Below the pieces are notes generated by a model. That model made no database searches. It had not been told where the DNA came from and saw only the letters and a program-made list of their open reading frames with translations. Positions 1-6,140 of a stretch of DNA of 6,140 bases are shown here, piece by piece. The stretch spans positions 1-6,140 of the forward strand of contig JAZGBC010000205.1 in NCBI GenBank assembly GCA_036444495.1, read 5' to 3'. This stretch comes from JAZGBC01 sp036444495 (GTDB lineage: Bacteria; Pseudomonadota; Alphaproteobacteria; Kiloniellales; J153). How positions within the stretch are numbered: the first letter of the stretch is position 1; the number at the start of each line of letters is the position of its first letter. The position numbers and the translations under genes are program-made.

Positions 1-2132
1 GTCTCGCCGGTCTCCTTTTGCACCTGGGCGGCGGCACGGAAAATTGCGCGCGCCTGCATCTCGTAAATCTCCGGCGTGGTGATGCCCAGGCGGCAGCCCC
101 GGTGGCCGAGCATGGGGTTCGACTCGTCCATCTTGAGCTTGCGCGCGCGGACGTGCTCCAGGGTGACACCCTCGGAAGCCGCGATCTCGGCCATCTCGGC
201 CTCGCCGTGGGGCAGGAACTCATTGAGCGGCGGGTCGAGCAGGCGGATGGTCACCGGCAGGCCCTTCATGATCTGGAACAGCGCTACGAAGTCCTGCTGC
301 TGCATGGGCAGTATCTTGTCCAGCGCCTTGCGCCGCTGCTCGGCGGTGTCGGCCAGGATCATCTGGCGCACCGCCAGGATGCGCCCGGCGTCGAAGAACA
401 TGTGCTCGGTGCGGCACAGCCCGATGCCCTCGGCCCCGAAACCCCGCGCGGTCTCCGCATCGAGCGGCGTATCCGCGTTGGCGCGCACCCCCAGGGTGCG
501 GATCTCGTCGGCCCAGTCCATGAGCACACCGAAGTCGCCCGAAAGCTCCGGCTGCACCGTGGGCACCTCGCCCAGCATGACCTCGCCCGTGCCCCCGTCG
601 ATGGTCACGAGGTCGCCGTCGGCCAGCTCGTGCCCGCGCACGCGCATGACGGCGGACTTGTAGTCGATCCTGAGCTCGCCGGCGCCGGCCACGCAGGCGC
701 GCCCCATGCCGCGGGCCACGACCGCGGCGTGGCTGGTCATGCCGCCGCGGGTGGTCAGAATGCCGCGCGCGGCGTGCATGCCGTGAATATCCTCGGGCGA
801 GGTCTCGACGCGGCAGAGGATCACCGCTTCGCCGGCGGCGGCCTGGACCTCGGCGGCGTCCGCGGAAAAGACGATGCGCCCCGAGGCGGCGCCCGGCGAG
901 GCCGGCAGGCCGCGCGCGATCACCTGGCGCGGCGCGTCGGGGTCGAGCGTCGGGTGAAGCAGTTGATCCAATGAGCCGGGATCGATGCGCGCCACCGCCT
1001 GCGCCTTGTCGATCAGGCCCTCGCCGACCATCTCGGTGGCGATGCGGATCGCCGCGCTGGCGGTGCGCTTGCCGTTGCGGGTCTGCAGCATGTAGAGCTT
1101 GCCGCGCTGGACCGTGAACTCCATGTCCTGCATCTCGCGGTAGTGCCGCTCGAGCTGCCCGCGCACTTCCATGAGTTGGCCGAAGACCTCGGGCATGATC
1201 TCTTCCATGGCCGGCAGGCCGGAGTCGTTCTCCAGCTTGCTCTTGATGGTCAGGTGCTGGGGCGTGCGGATGCCGGCCACCACGTCCTCGCCCTGGGCGT
1301 TGACCAGATACTCGCCGTAGAAGGCGTTCTCGCCCGTGGAGGGGTTGCGCGTGAAAGCGACGCCCGTGGCGCAGTCCTCGCCCATGTTGCCGAAGACCAT
1401 GGCCTGAACGTTGACCGCCGTGCCCCAGTCGCCGGGAATGTTATGCAGCCGGCGGTAGGTGACGGCGCGCTGGTTCATCCAGGAACCGAAGACCGCGCCG
1501 ATCGCGGCCCAGAGCTGGTCCGCCGGCTCCTGCGGGAAGGGCTTGCCGGTCACCTCGACGATCTTGTCCTGGTACTCGCCGATCACCTTGCGCCATTCGT
1601 CCGCGTCCAGGTCGGTGTCCAGCTCGACGCCCCTGTCCTCCTTGTGCAGCTCGAGGATCTCCTCGAAGTGGTGATGCTCGACGCCGAGCACCACGTCGCC
1701 GAACATCTGGATGAAGCGGCGGTAGCTGTCGTAGGCGAAGCGCTCGTCGCCGGAGTGGCGCGCCAGCCCGTCCACGGTGCGGTCGTTGAGACCCAGGTTG
1801 AGCACCGTGTCCATCATGCCCGGCATGGACGCCCGCGAGCCCGAGCGCACTGACACCAGAAGCGGATTGCCGGGGTCGCCGACGCGCGCGTCCACTTGTT
1901 CCTCGACGCGGGCGAGGGCCTCGTTCACCGCGCCGCCGAGGCCGTCGGGATAGCTCCTGTTGCCGTCGTAGTAGACGTTGCAGACCTCGGTGGTGATGGT
2001 GAAGCCCGGCGGCACGGGCAGGCCGAGCGCCGACATCTCCGCCAGGTTCGCCCCCTTGCCGCCCAGGAGATCGCGCATCCCGGCGTTGCCGTCCGCCTTG
2101 CCCCCGCCGAAGGCGTAGACCCACTTGGTCAT
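1..2132 (-). CDS. ppdK: Pyruvate, phosphate dikinase, N-terminal 710 codons (3' end outside the window)
   Basis: Cytosolic enzyme that reversibly converts ATP, phosphate and pyruvate into AMP, pyrophosphate and phosphoenolpyruvate through a phosphohistidine. The frame was read by hand from ATG at 2132 to the left edge with no internal stop. The N-terminal ATP-grasp part shows GGKGANLAEM (about residues 24-33), the SVRSGSRASMPGMMDT block (from about residue 93) and NAQGEDVV near residue 280. The swivelling phosphohistidine domain has GGMTSHAAVVARG with catalytic His468. The C-terminal barrel has begun: CRTEHMFF carries Arg574 and TIRLLDPP carries Arg630. Their spacing from the His (106 and 162 residues) equals that of His455, Arg561 and Arg617 in the Clostridium symbiosum enzyme. 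By the same offset the catalytic Cys would fall near residue 844, beyond the window; the family is about 880-900 residues long. The gene follows glyS by 11 bases and has its own ribosome binding site, so it is probably the third gene of the glyQ operon. No truncation or frameshift was seen. Confidence 0.97.
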   Translation of the reverse strand, partial: MTKWVYAFGGGKADGNAGMRDLLGGKGANLAEMSALGLPVPPGFTITTEVCNVYYDGNRSYPDGLGGAVNEALARVEEQVDARVGDPGNPLLVSVRSGSRASMPGMMDTVLNLGLNDRTVDGLARHSGDERFAYDSYRRFIQMFGDVVLGVEHHHFEEILELHKEDRGVELDTDLDADEWRKVIGEYQDKIVEVTGKPFPQEPADQLWAAIGAVFGSWMNQRAVTYRRLHNIPGDWGTAVNVQAMVFGNMGEDCATGVAFTRNPSTGENAFYGEYLVNAQGEDVVAGIRTPQHLTIKSKLENDSGLPAMEEIMPEVFGQLMEVRGQLERHYREMQDMEFTVQRGKLYMLQTRNGKRTASAAIRIATEMVGEGLIDKAQAVARIDPGSLDQLLHPTLDPDAPRQVIARGLPASPGAASGRIVFSADAAEVQAAAGEAVILCRVETSPEDIHGMHAARGILTTRGGMTSHAAVVARGMGRACVAGAGELRIDYKSAVMRVRGHELADGDLVTIDGGTGEVMLGEVPTVQPELSGDFGVLMDWADEIRTLGVRANADTPLDAETARGFGAEGIGLCRTEHMFFDAGRILAVRQMILADTAEQRRKALDKILPMQQQDFVALFQIMKGLPVTIRLLDPPLNEFLPHGEAEMAEIAASEGVTLEHVRARKLKMDESNPMLGHRGCRLGITTPEIYEMQARAIFRAAAQVQKETGE

Positions 2133-2143
2133 GGTGTCCCTTC
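2133..2143 (-). promoter_or_regulatory. Ribosome binding site of ppdK in the glyS-ppdK gap
   Basis: Read on the minus strand, the glyS stop codon TGA is followed directly by GAAGGG, then five bases, then the ppdK ATG. This purine-rich Shine-Dalgarno sequence at ordinary spacing fixes the ppdK start. It also shows that ribosomes finishing glyS stop next to the ppdK initiation site, which favours coupled translation. No terminator or promoter fits in the gap. Confidence 0.8.
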
Positions 2144-4279
2144 TCATCCCTCGATCTTCGAGAAGTCGGCGACCTGGTCGAGCGTCGCCCGGATGCGCGA
2201 GAGCAAGCGCAGGCGATTGGCCCGCAAGTCGGGATCGTCGCAGTTTACCTTGACCTCGTCGAAGAACTCATCGACCGGCGGGCGCAGCTTGGCGAGCGCC
2301 GCCATGGCGCCGGTGAAATCCTCCGCCGCCAGGGCGTCCTTGGCCCCACCCTCGGCCGCAAAGATATCGTCGCCCAGCCTCTTCTCCTCGCCCTGGACCA
2401 GCTTATCGACCCTGAAGTCCAGGCCATTGAATCTGGTTCCGTCCTTCTTTTCCTCGATACGCACGATGTTGACGGCGCGCTGATAGGCGACCAGCAGGTG
2501 CCCGCCGTCGTCGCTGCCGAGAAATCCCTGTAGCGCCTCGACGCGGGCCAGCAGGCGCACCAAGTCGTCCTCGCCGCCGAGCGCGAAGACCGCGGAGATC
2601 AGGTCGTGGCGCACGCCCTTCTCGCGCAGCGCCACCTTCAGGCGGTCGGCGAAGAAGTCCAGCACGGCCAGCACGTCGCGGTCGATCTCGCCCCAGCCGG
2701 GCGCGCTCTTCGACAGCGAGGCCAGCGAGCCCTTCTGCAGAAGCGTGCGGTCCACCAGGGTCTTGGCGGTTTCGACCACCTTGCGCAGGGGCAGGCGGAT
2801 CTCGTTCTCCAGGATAATCCGGATAACGCCGAGGGCGGCGCGGCGCAGCGCATAGGGGTCCTTGGAGCCGGTCGGCTTCTCGTCGATGCGGAAGAAGGCG
2901 GTCAGCGTGTCGATCTTGTCGGCCAGGGCGACCGCGACCGAAACCGGTGCAGAGGGGCAGGCGTCACCCGGGCCCCGGGGCGCATAATGTTCGGCGATGG
3001 CCTGGGCGACCTCGGCGTGCTCCCCGTCGGCCAGGGCATAGTAGTGCCCCATGACGCCCTGCAGCTCGGGGAACTCGCCGACCATCCCGGTCACCAGGTC
3101 CGCTTTCGCCAGACGCGCCGCCGAGCGTACCCGGTCCTTGTCCGCGCCGGGCACGTAGCCGGCGATCTCGACGGCCAGCGCCTGGACGCGATCCACCTTG
3201 TCGTCGAGCGAGCCCAGCTTGGCGTGGAACACGATGTCCCCGAGTTGCGGCGCGCGGGCCGCGAGCGGCGTCTTGCGGTCCTGGTCCCAGAAAAACCGGG
3301 CATCGGCCAAGCGCGCGCGCAGGACCCGCTCGTTGCCGGCCACGATCGTCTTGCCCTTGTCCGCCATCGTCATGTTGGCGACCAACAGGAAACGGTTGGC
3401 GGGCTTGCCGTTGCGGCGGTTCAGGGTGAGATACTTCTGCTGCGTGCGCATGGCGGTGGTCAGCACCTCGGGCGGCAAATCCATGAAGCGCTCGTCGATC
3501 TCGCCGATAAGCACCGAGGGCCATTCCACCAGCCCGGTCACCTCGTCCAAGAGCGCCGGATCGTCCTTGAGAACGAGCTTGGCGCGGGCGGCCTTCTGCT
3601 TGGCCTGCTTGAGGATGGCCGCGCGCCGCTCGGCGGGGTCGAGCATGACCTTGGCCGCCTTCAGCTTGGATTTGTAGTCGGCGAAGTTCTTGACCGTGAT
3701 CCTCTTGGGCGCGAGGAAGCGGTGGCCGAACGTGGCGTTGCCAAAAGCGATGCGCGCGCCGTTGCCCAACTCCAGCGCGCCACTCAGCTTCGCCCCCTCG
3801 AAGACCGCGAGCGCGCCGTGCAGCGGGCGCACCCAGCGCATCTCGCCGCCGCCCCAGCGCATGGACTTGGGCCAGGACAGCGCCCCCACCGCCTGGACGA
3901 TCACGCCGGGCAGAACCTTGGCCGTGGCCTGGCCCTTCACCTGCTTGACCGCGAAATAGAATTTGCCCTTGTCGGTCTCGCGCACTTGGGCCGCCTTGAC
4001 CGAGGCCAAGCCGTTACTCTTCAGAAAGCCCTGGATCGCCTGTTCCGGCGCGTCGATGCGCGGGCCCTTTTTCTCCTCTTTGGTATCCGGCTGCTTCTTC
4101 GGCAGACCGGCCACGACCAGCGTCAAGCGGCGCGGCGTGACATAGGCGCGGGCCTCCTTGCAGGCCAACCCCGCCGCCGCGAGCCCCTCGGTCATCAGGC
4201 GCTTCAGATCCTCGGCGGCGCGGGCTTGCATGCGCGCGGGGATTTCCTCCGAGAAGAGTTCGAGGAGCAATTCGGCCAT
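2144..4279 (-). CDS. glyS: Glycine--tRNA ligase, beta subunit
   Basis: Beta subunit of the bacterial two-subunit glycyl-tRNA synthetase. With the alpha subunit it charges tRNA-Gly in the cytoplasm; beta supplies most of the tRNA-binding surface. The 711 residues compare with 689 in E. coli and align from end to end. The N-terminus MAELLLELFSEEIPA matches the family opening. TPRRL is at 48-52, MRWGGGEMRWVRPLH at 140-154, GLVEWPSVL at 249-257, GNERVLRARLADARFFW at 315-331, GEFPELQGVMGHYYA at 401-415 and ADKIDTL at 453-459. PTGSKDPYALRRAALGVIRI at 469-488 is the most diagnostic block. The C-terminal helical anticodon-binding part runs from about 590 and ends with DDPDLRANRLRLLSRIR, matching the E. 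coli tail. The ATG lies one base after the glyQ stop, with only a modest purine run inside the end of glyQ, so initiation probably depends on glyQ translation. No defect was seen. Confidence 0.98.
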   Translation of the reverse strand: MAELLLELFSEEIPARMQARAAEDLKRLMTEGLAAAGLACKEARAYVTPRRLTLVVAGLPKKQPDTKEEKKGPRIDAPEQAIQGFLKSNGLASVKAAQVRETDKGKFYFAVKQVKGQATAKVLPGVIVQAVGALSWPKSMRWGGGEMRWVRPLHGALAVFEGAKLSGALELGNGARIAFGNATFGHRFLAPKRITVKNFADYKSKLKAAKVMLDPAERRAAILKQAKQKAARAKLVLKDDPALLDEVTGLVEWPSVLIGEIDERFMDLPPEVLTTAMRTQQKYLTLNRRNGKPANRFLLVANMTMADKGKTIVAGNERVLRARLADARFFWDQDRKTPLAARAPQLGDIVFHAKLGSLDDKVDRVQALAVEIAGYVPGADKDRVRSAARLAKADLVTGMVGEFPELQGVMGHYYALADGEHAEVAQAIAEHYAPRGPGDACPSAPVSVAVALADKIDTLTAFFRIDEKPTGSKDPYALRRAALGVIRIILENEIRLPLRKVVETAKTLVDRTLLQKGSLASLSKSAPGWGEIDRDVLAVLDFFADRLKVALREKGVRHDLISAVFALGGEDDLVRLLARVEALQGFLGSDDGGHLLVAYQRAVNIVRIEEKKDGTRFNGLDFRVDKLVQGEEKRLGDDIFAAEGGAKDALAAEDFTGAMAALAKLRPPVDEFFDEVKVNCDDPDLRANRLRLLSRIRATLDQVADFSKIEG

Positions 4280-4280
4280 G

Positions 4281-5210
<930 letters not shown>

Positions 5211-5230
5211 GGTCGATTGTGCACTGCGGG

Positions 5231-5255
5231 AGGCGGGAGAGATTAGCCCCCGCCT
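5231..5255. promoter_or_regulatory. Inverted repeat centred on the glyQ -10 box, possible operator
   Basis: AGGCGGG at 5231-5237 and its exact complement CCCGCCT at 5249-5255 flank 11 bases, giving a 7-bp perfect dyad. Its centre (5243) falls within the proposed -10 hexamer of the glyQ promoter at 5240-5245. If transcription starts near 5233, most of the dyad is not in the RNA, which would suit a protein-binding operator rather than a leader hairpin. Short GC-rich dyads are common by chance at this base composition, so function is inferred only from position. Confidence 0.35.
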
Positions 5256-5268
5256 GATACCAGATCAA
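5240..5268 (-). promoter_or_regulatory. Candidate sigma70 promoter for glyQ-glyS-ppdK
   Basis: On the minus strand, TTGATC (5268-5263) and TAATCT (5245-5240) are separated by exactly 17 bases. The -35 matches TTGACA at 4 of 6 positions and the -10 matches TATAAT at 3 of 6. Transcription would start near 5233, leaving a leader of only about 20 bases before the glyQ ATG. That fits the absence of a clear Shine-Dalgarno sequence or attenuator. The -10 match is poor, and alphaproteobacterial promoters are loosely conserved, so the call is tentative. Confidence 0.4.
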
Positions 5269-5358
5269 GAAAGGCGCCGCAAAGGCCGCATCGCCCCGTA
5301 TCCCGCGCCACCGGCCCCATCGAAGCCGCCAAGGGTCCGTAAAATTTGTCTCTAATTC

Positions 5359-5393
5359 GACGCGCCGCGCGCGCGACCGGCCCGCCGGCCCGG
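5359..5393. repeat. GC-only simple sequence: CG-alternating run and a tandem 8-bp repeat
   Basis: Apart from A at 5360 and 5376, this stretch is all G and C. It begins with a mostly alternating CG run (about 5361-5375). The octamer CCGGCCCG then occurs twice head to tail at 5377-5384 and 5385-5392. It lies in the divergent intergenic region between glyQ and the small membrane gene, outside both genes. No function can be assigned. It could be a slippage product or a Z-DNA-prone segment. Confidence 0.5.
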
Positions 5394-5406
5394 CGCCAAG
5401 CGCCGG
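5390..5406. repeat. Perfect 7-bp hairpin with a 3-base loop
   Basis: CCGGCGC (5390-5396), loop CAA, GCGCCGG (5400-5406). It would form a very stable stem in either RNA strand. It is not followed by a T-run in either direction, so it is not a standard intrinsic terminator, and no gene ends into it from either side. It may be part of the untranslated leader of the plus-strand gene if transcription starts upstream, or merely a GC-rich palindrome. Confidence 0.45.
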
Positions 5407-5497
5407 TACCTAGGAATTTACCCTTTGGAAACCGTCTCTTAACCGGTCGTTCGCAATACTGAACCGCGTGCTTGTTTGGCGAGCGGCAGAGGCCGGT

Positions 5498-5806
5498 ATG
5501 GACATGGTTTGGGCGCTTTGGCGCGGCGATATCCCCCTGGCGAAGACCGGCTGGATTTACGGCGCCCTTGGCCTGGGCCTGCCCATCGCCGCCCTGCTCT
5601 ACGTGGCCAGCCTCCATCTGCCCAAGTTTTACGCGCCCATCACCATCGGCCTGAGCTCCTCGATCCTGGCCTATTCGGCCTTCATCGCGGTGGCCGTCTG
5701 GCGCAGCGCCGGCAAGTACCGCGGCCGCGCGGCCTGGCGCTGGCTGGCCAAGGGCTCGGTCCTCTTCGTCGCCGCCCAGGTGGCCATCGGCCTCACCCTG
5801 AGCTGA
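5498..5806 (+). CDS. Small three-helix membrane protein of unknown function
   Basis: A 102-residue protein with three probable transmembrane segments at about residues 17-38, 48-68 and 86-101. A short amphipathic head precedes them, and a basic, Trp- and Arg-rich cytoplasmic-looking loop lies at 68-85. The start chosen is ATG at 5498, which has AGAGG five bases upstream. A GTG at 5468 is in frame and would add ten residues, but it has no ribosome binding site and the added residues are not hydrophobic. Two patterns, WRGDIPLAKTGWIYG near the N-terminus and VWRSAGKYRGRAAWRWLAK before the last helix, resemble small uncharacterised proteins I recall from Rhodospirillales (WRGE-PL--FW-YG and WRSA--Y-G---W--LA). 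That recollection is unverified and suggests no function. The gene stands alone, divergent from glyQ. No convincing promoter or terminator was found. Hydrophobic periodicity and the good RBS support a real gene. Confidence 0.75.
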   Translation: MDMVWALWRGDIPLAKTGWIYGALGLGLPIAALLYVASLHLPKFYAPITIGLSSSILAYSAFIAVAVWRSAGKYRGRAAWRWLAKGSVLFVAAQVAIGLTLS

Positions 5807-5923
5807 ACCGACCCTCGACGCCTCCCCGAACGTCTCAAGTCTCCGAAACCGGCCGCCCGCCGGCCATGCCGAAGGCCAGGCACCGGCCCGGCTCCGGAAT
5901 TCGAGCAACATATCCATTCGCGG
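5807..5923. other. GC-rich noncoding stretch after the small membrane gene
   Basis: No plausible gene is seen on either strand. There is a weak stem, CCGGC-cgccc-GCCGG, around 5848-5862, but no T-run follows, so it is not a convincing intrinsic terminator. Reading frames that cross this part in either direction give low-complexity Arg/Gly/Ala-rich translations typical of noncoding frames in GC-rich DNA. Confidence 0.5.
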
Positions 5924-5942
5924 CCAGTTCCCAAGGAACAGG
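5924..5942. repeat. Inverted repeat with GTTCC/GGAAC arms
   Basis: GTTCC (5927-5931), loop CAA, GGAAC (5935-5939). The dyad extends through an A/A mismatch to CC on the left and GG on the right. It sits at the border between GC-rich and AT-rich sequence. No T-run follows directly (a T5 run begins about 24 bases later), so terminator function for the small membrane gene is doubtful. The same GGAAC half-site recurs at 6074-6084, which makes a protein-binding role possible. Confidence 0.35.
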
Positions 5943-5950
5943 TGGCATGG

Positions 5951-6060
5951 ATAGCTGAAATAATGATTTTTCATGGTTAAGAATAACGGTTAACGAATTA
6001 TAAAAATTACTTAAAGCATTTCCATATTCTTCGTGGTATTATTTGATTCTTGGGATTTGT
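5951..6060 (+). promoter_or_regulatory. AT-rich upstream region of the gene at 6104, with CtrA-like half-sites and a GANTC motif
   Basis: By hand count, 29 of these 110 bases are G or C, against about two-thirds in the rest of the window. It contains ATGGTTAA (5973-5980), the exact complement of the CtrA half-site TTAACCAT. A second GGTTAA follows 13 bases later (5988-5993, within the palindrome GTTAAC), and another TTAA lies at 6011-6014. The first two TTAA boxes are 9 bases apart rather than the 7 of the full CtrA consensus. TATTAT at 6037-6042 matches 5 of 6 bases of a sigma70 -10 box, but no -35 is found at 16-18 bases. GATTC at 6045-6049 is a GANTC site of the kind methylated by CcrM. 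A promoter here is likely; the regulator is inference. Confidence 0.5.
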
Positions 6061-6073
6061 TGCAGCTCCGCTT

Positions 6074-6084
6074 GGAACAGTTCC
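6074..6084. promoter_or_regulatory. GGAAC-A-GTTCC dyad between the AT-rich region and the start codon
   Basis: A perfect 5-bp inverted repeat around a central A, located 19 bases before the ATG at 6104. The arms are the same GGAAC/GTTCC sequences as in the dyad at 5924-5942, in reversed orientation. If transcription begins near 6050, this lies in the 5' leader and could be an operator. The short stem with a one-base spacer cannot fold as an RNA hairpin. Chance occurrence is quite possible. Confidence 0.3.
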
Positions 6085-6103
6085 TTCGTCGATTGGGGAA
6101 GAG

Positions 6104-6140
6104 ATGAGCGAGATACAGGACCTGCGGCGCACCGTCGAGA
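6104..6140 (+). CDS. Start of an unidentified gene (first 12 codons only)
   Basis: The ATG at 6104 is preceded by the purine run GGGGAAGAG (6095-6103), giving a Shine-Dalgarno core GGGGA four bases upstream. The visible residues, MSEIQDLRRTVE, are charged and helix-prone, with no signal peptide or membrane segment. The frame is open to the right edge, and codon use returns to the GC-rich bias of the other genes. The AT-rich, regulator-like upstream region supports a real gene start. Twelve residues are too few to name a family. Confidence 0.65.
   Translation, partial: MSEIQDLRRTVE

Noticed and set aside
18..974. 318-codon plus-strand open frame at the left end
   Set aside because: It lies codon-for-codon opposite ppdK, whose catalytic motifs are intact in the minus frame. 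It is open because the TCA, TTA and CTA codons that would make antisense stops are rare in ppdK.
1441..2124. 227-codon minus-strand open frame overlapping ppdK
   Set aside because: It is in a different frame from the verified ppdK reading frame and gives a low-complexity Arg/Gly-rich product.
5417..5461. Promoter for the small membrane gene (TTTACC or TTGGAA with TAACCG or AATACT)
   Set aside because: No pair of boxes combines an acceptable -10 with a 16-18-base spacer, so no call was made. A TTAACC at 5439-5444 is noted but is too short to interpret.
5848..5862. Intrinsic terminator after the small membrane gene
   Set aside because: The stem CCGGC/GCCGG is short and is followed by mixed GC-rich sequence, not a T-run.
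5243..5974. 243-codon minus-strand open frame over the small membrane gene and its flanks
   Set aside because: It crosses the glyQ promoter, the GC-only repeat block and the whole plus-strand membrane gene. The translation has no domain, only Arg/Gly/Ala-rich sequence, and it lacks a ribosome binding site.
6051..6065. Possible sigma54 promoter (TGGGA followed by TTGCA)
   Set aside because: The GG and GC elements are two bases closer than the strict -24/-12 spacing requires, and the -24 element lacks the CAC part.

Overview
The window is about two-thirds GC, except for one AT-rich stretch near the right end, and reads as chromosomal housekeeping DNA of an alphaproteobacterium. The two-subunit (alpha2beta2-type) glycyl-tRNA synthetase, the glyQ-glyS-ppdK order, the codon bias and the protein sequences point most to the Rhodospirillales or relatives. 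That placement is inference from remembered gene orders and protein similarity; no database search was done.

Layout. Positions 5210 down to 1 on the minus strand hold a tight operon. It starts with glyQ (glycyl-tRNA synthetase alpha), then glyS (beta) after 1 base, then ppdK (pyruvate, phosphate dikinase) after 11 bases; ppdK runs off the left edge. The first two genes make the only glycine-charging enzyme visible here. The third interconverts pyruvate and phosphoenolpyruvate using ATP and phosphate. The close packing implies one transcript and translational coupling, although the enzymes are not in one pathway. A candidate sigma70 promoter with a 25-bp inverted repeat centred on its -10 box lies just upstream of glyQ.

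Positions 5211-5497 separate glyQ from a divergent small gene and contain very GC-rich short repeats. On the plus strand, 5498-5806 encodes a 102-residue protein with three probable membrane segments and no assigned function. A noncoding stretch of about 300 bases follows (5807-6103). Its right half drops to roughly 26% GC and carries TTAA-type half-sites like those bound by CtrA, a GANTC methylation motif, and two dyads sharing the half-site GGAAC. It leads into a plus-strand gene starting at 6104, of which only 12 codons are visible.

No mobile element, CRISPR array, rRNA or tRNA gene was seen. Nothing in the coding regions suggests a new system. The items most worth a second look are regulatory: the dyad over the glyQ promoter and the AT-rich upstream region of the gene at 6104.
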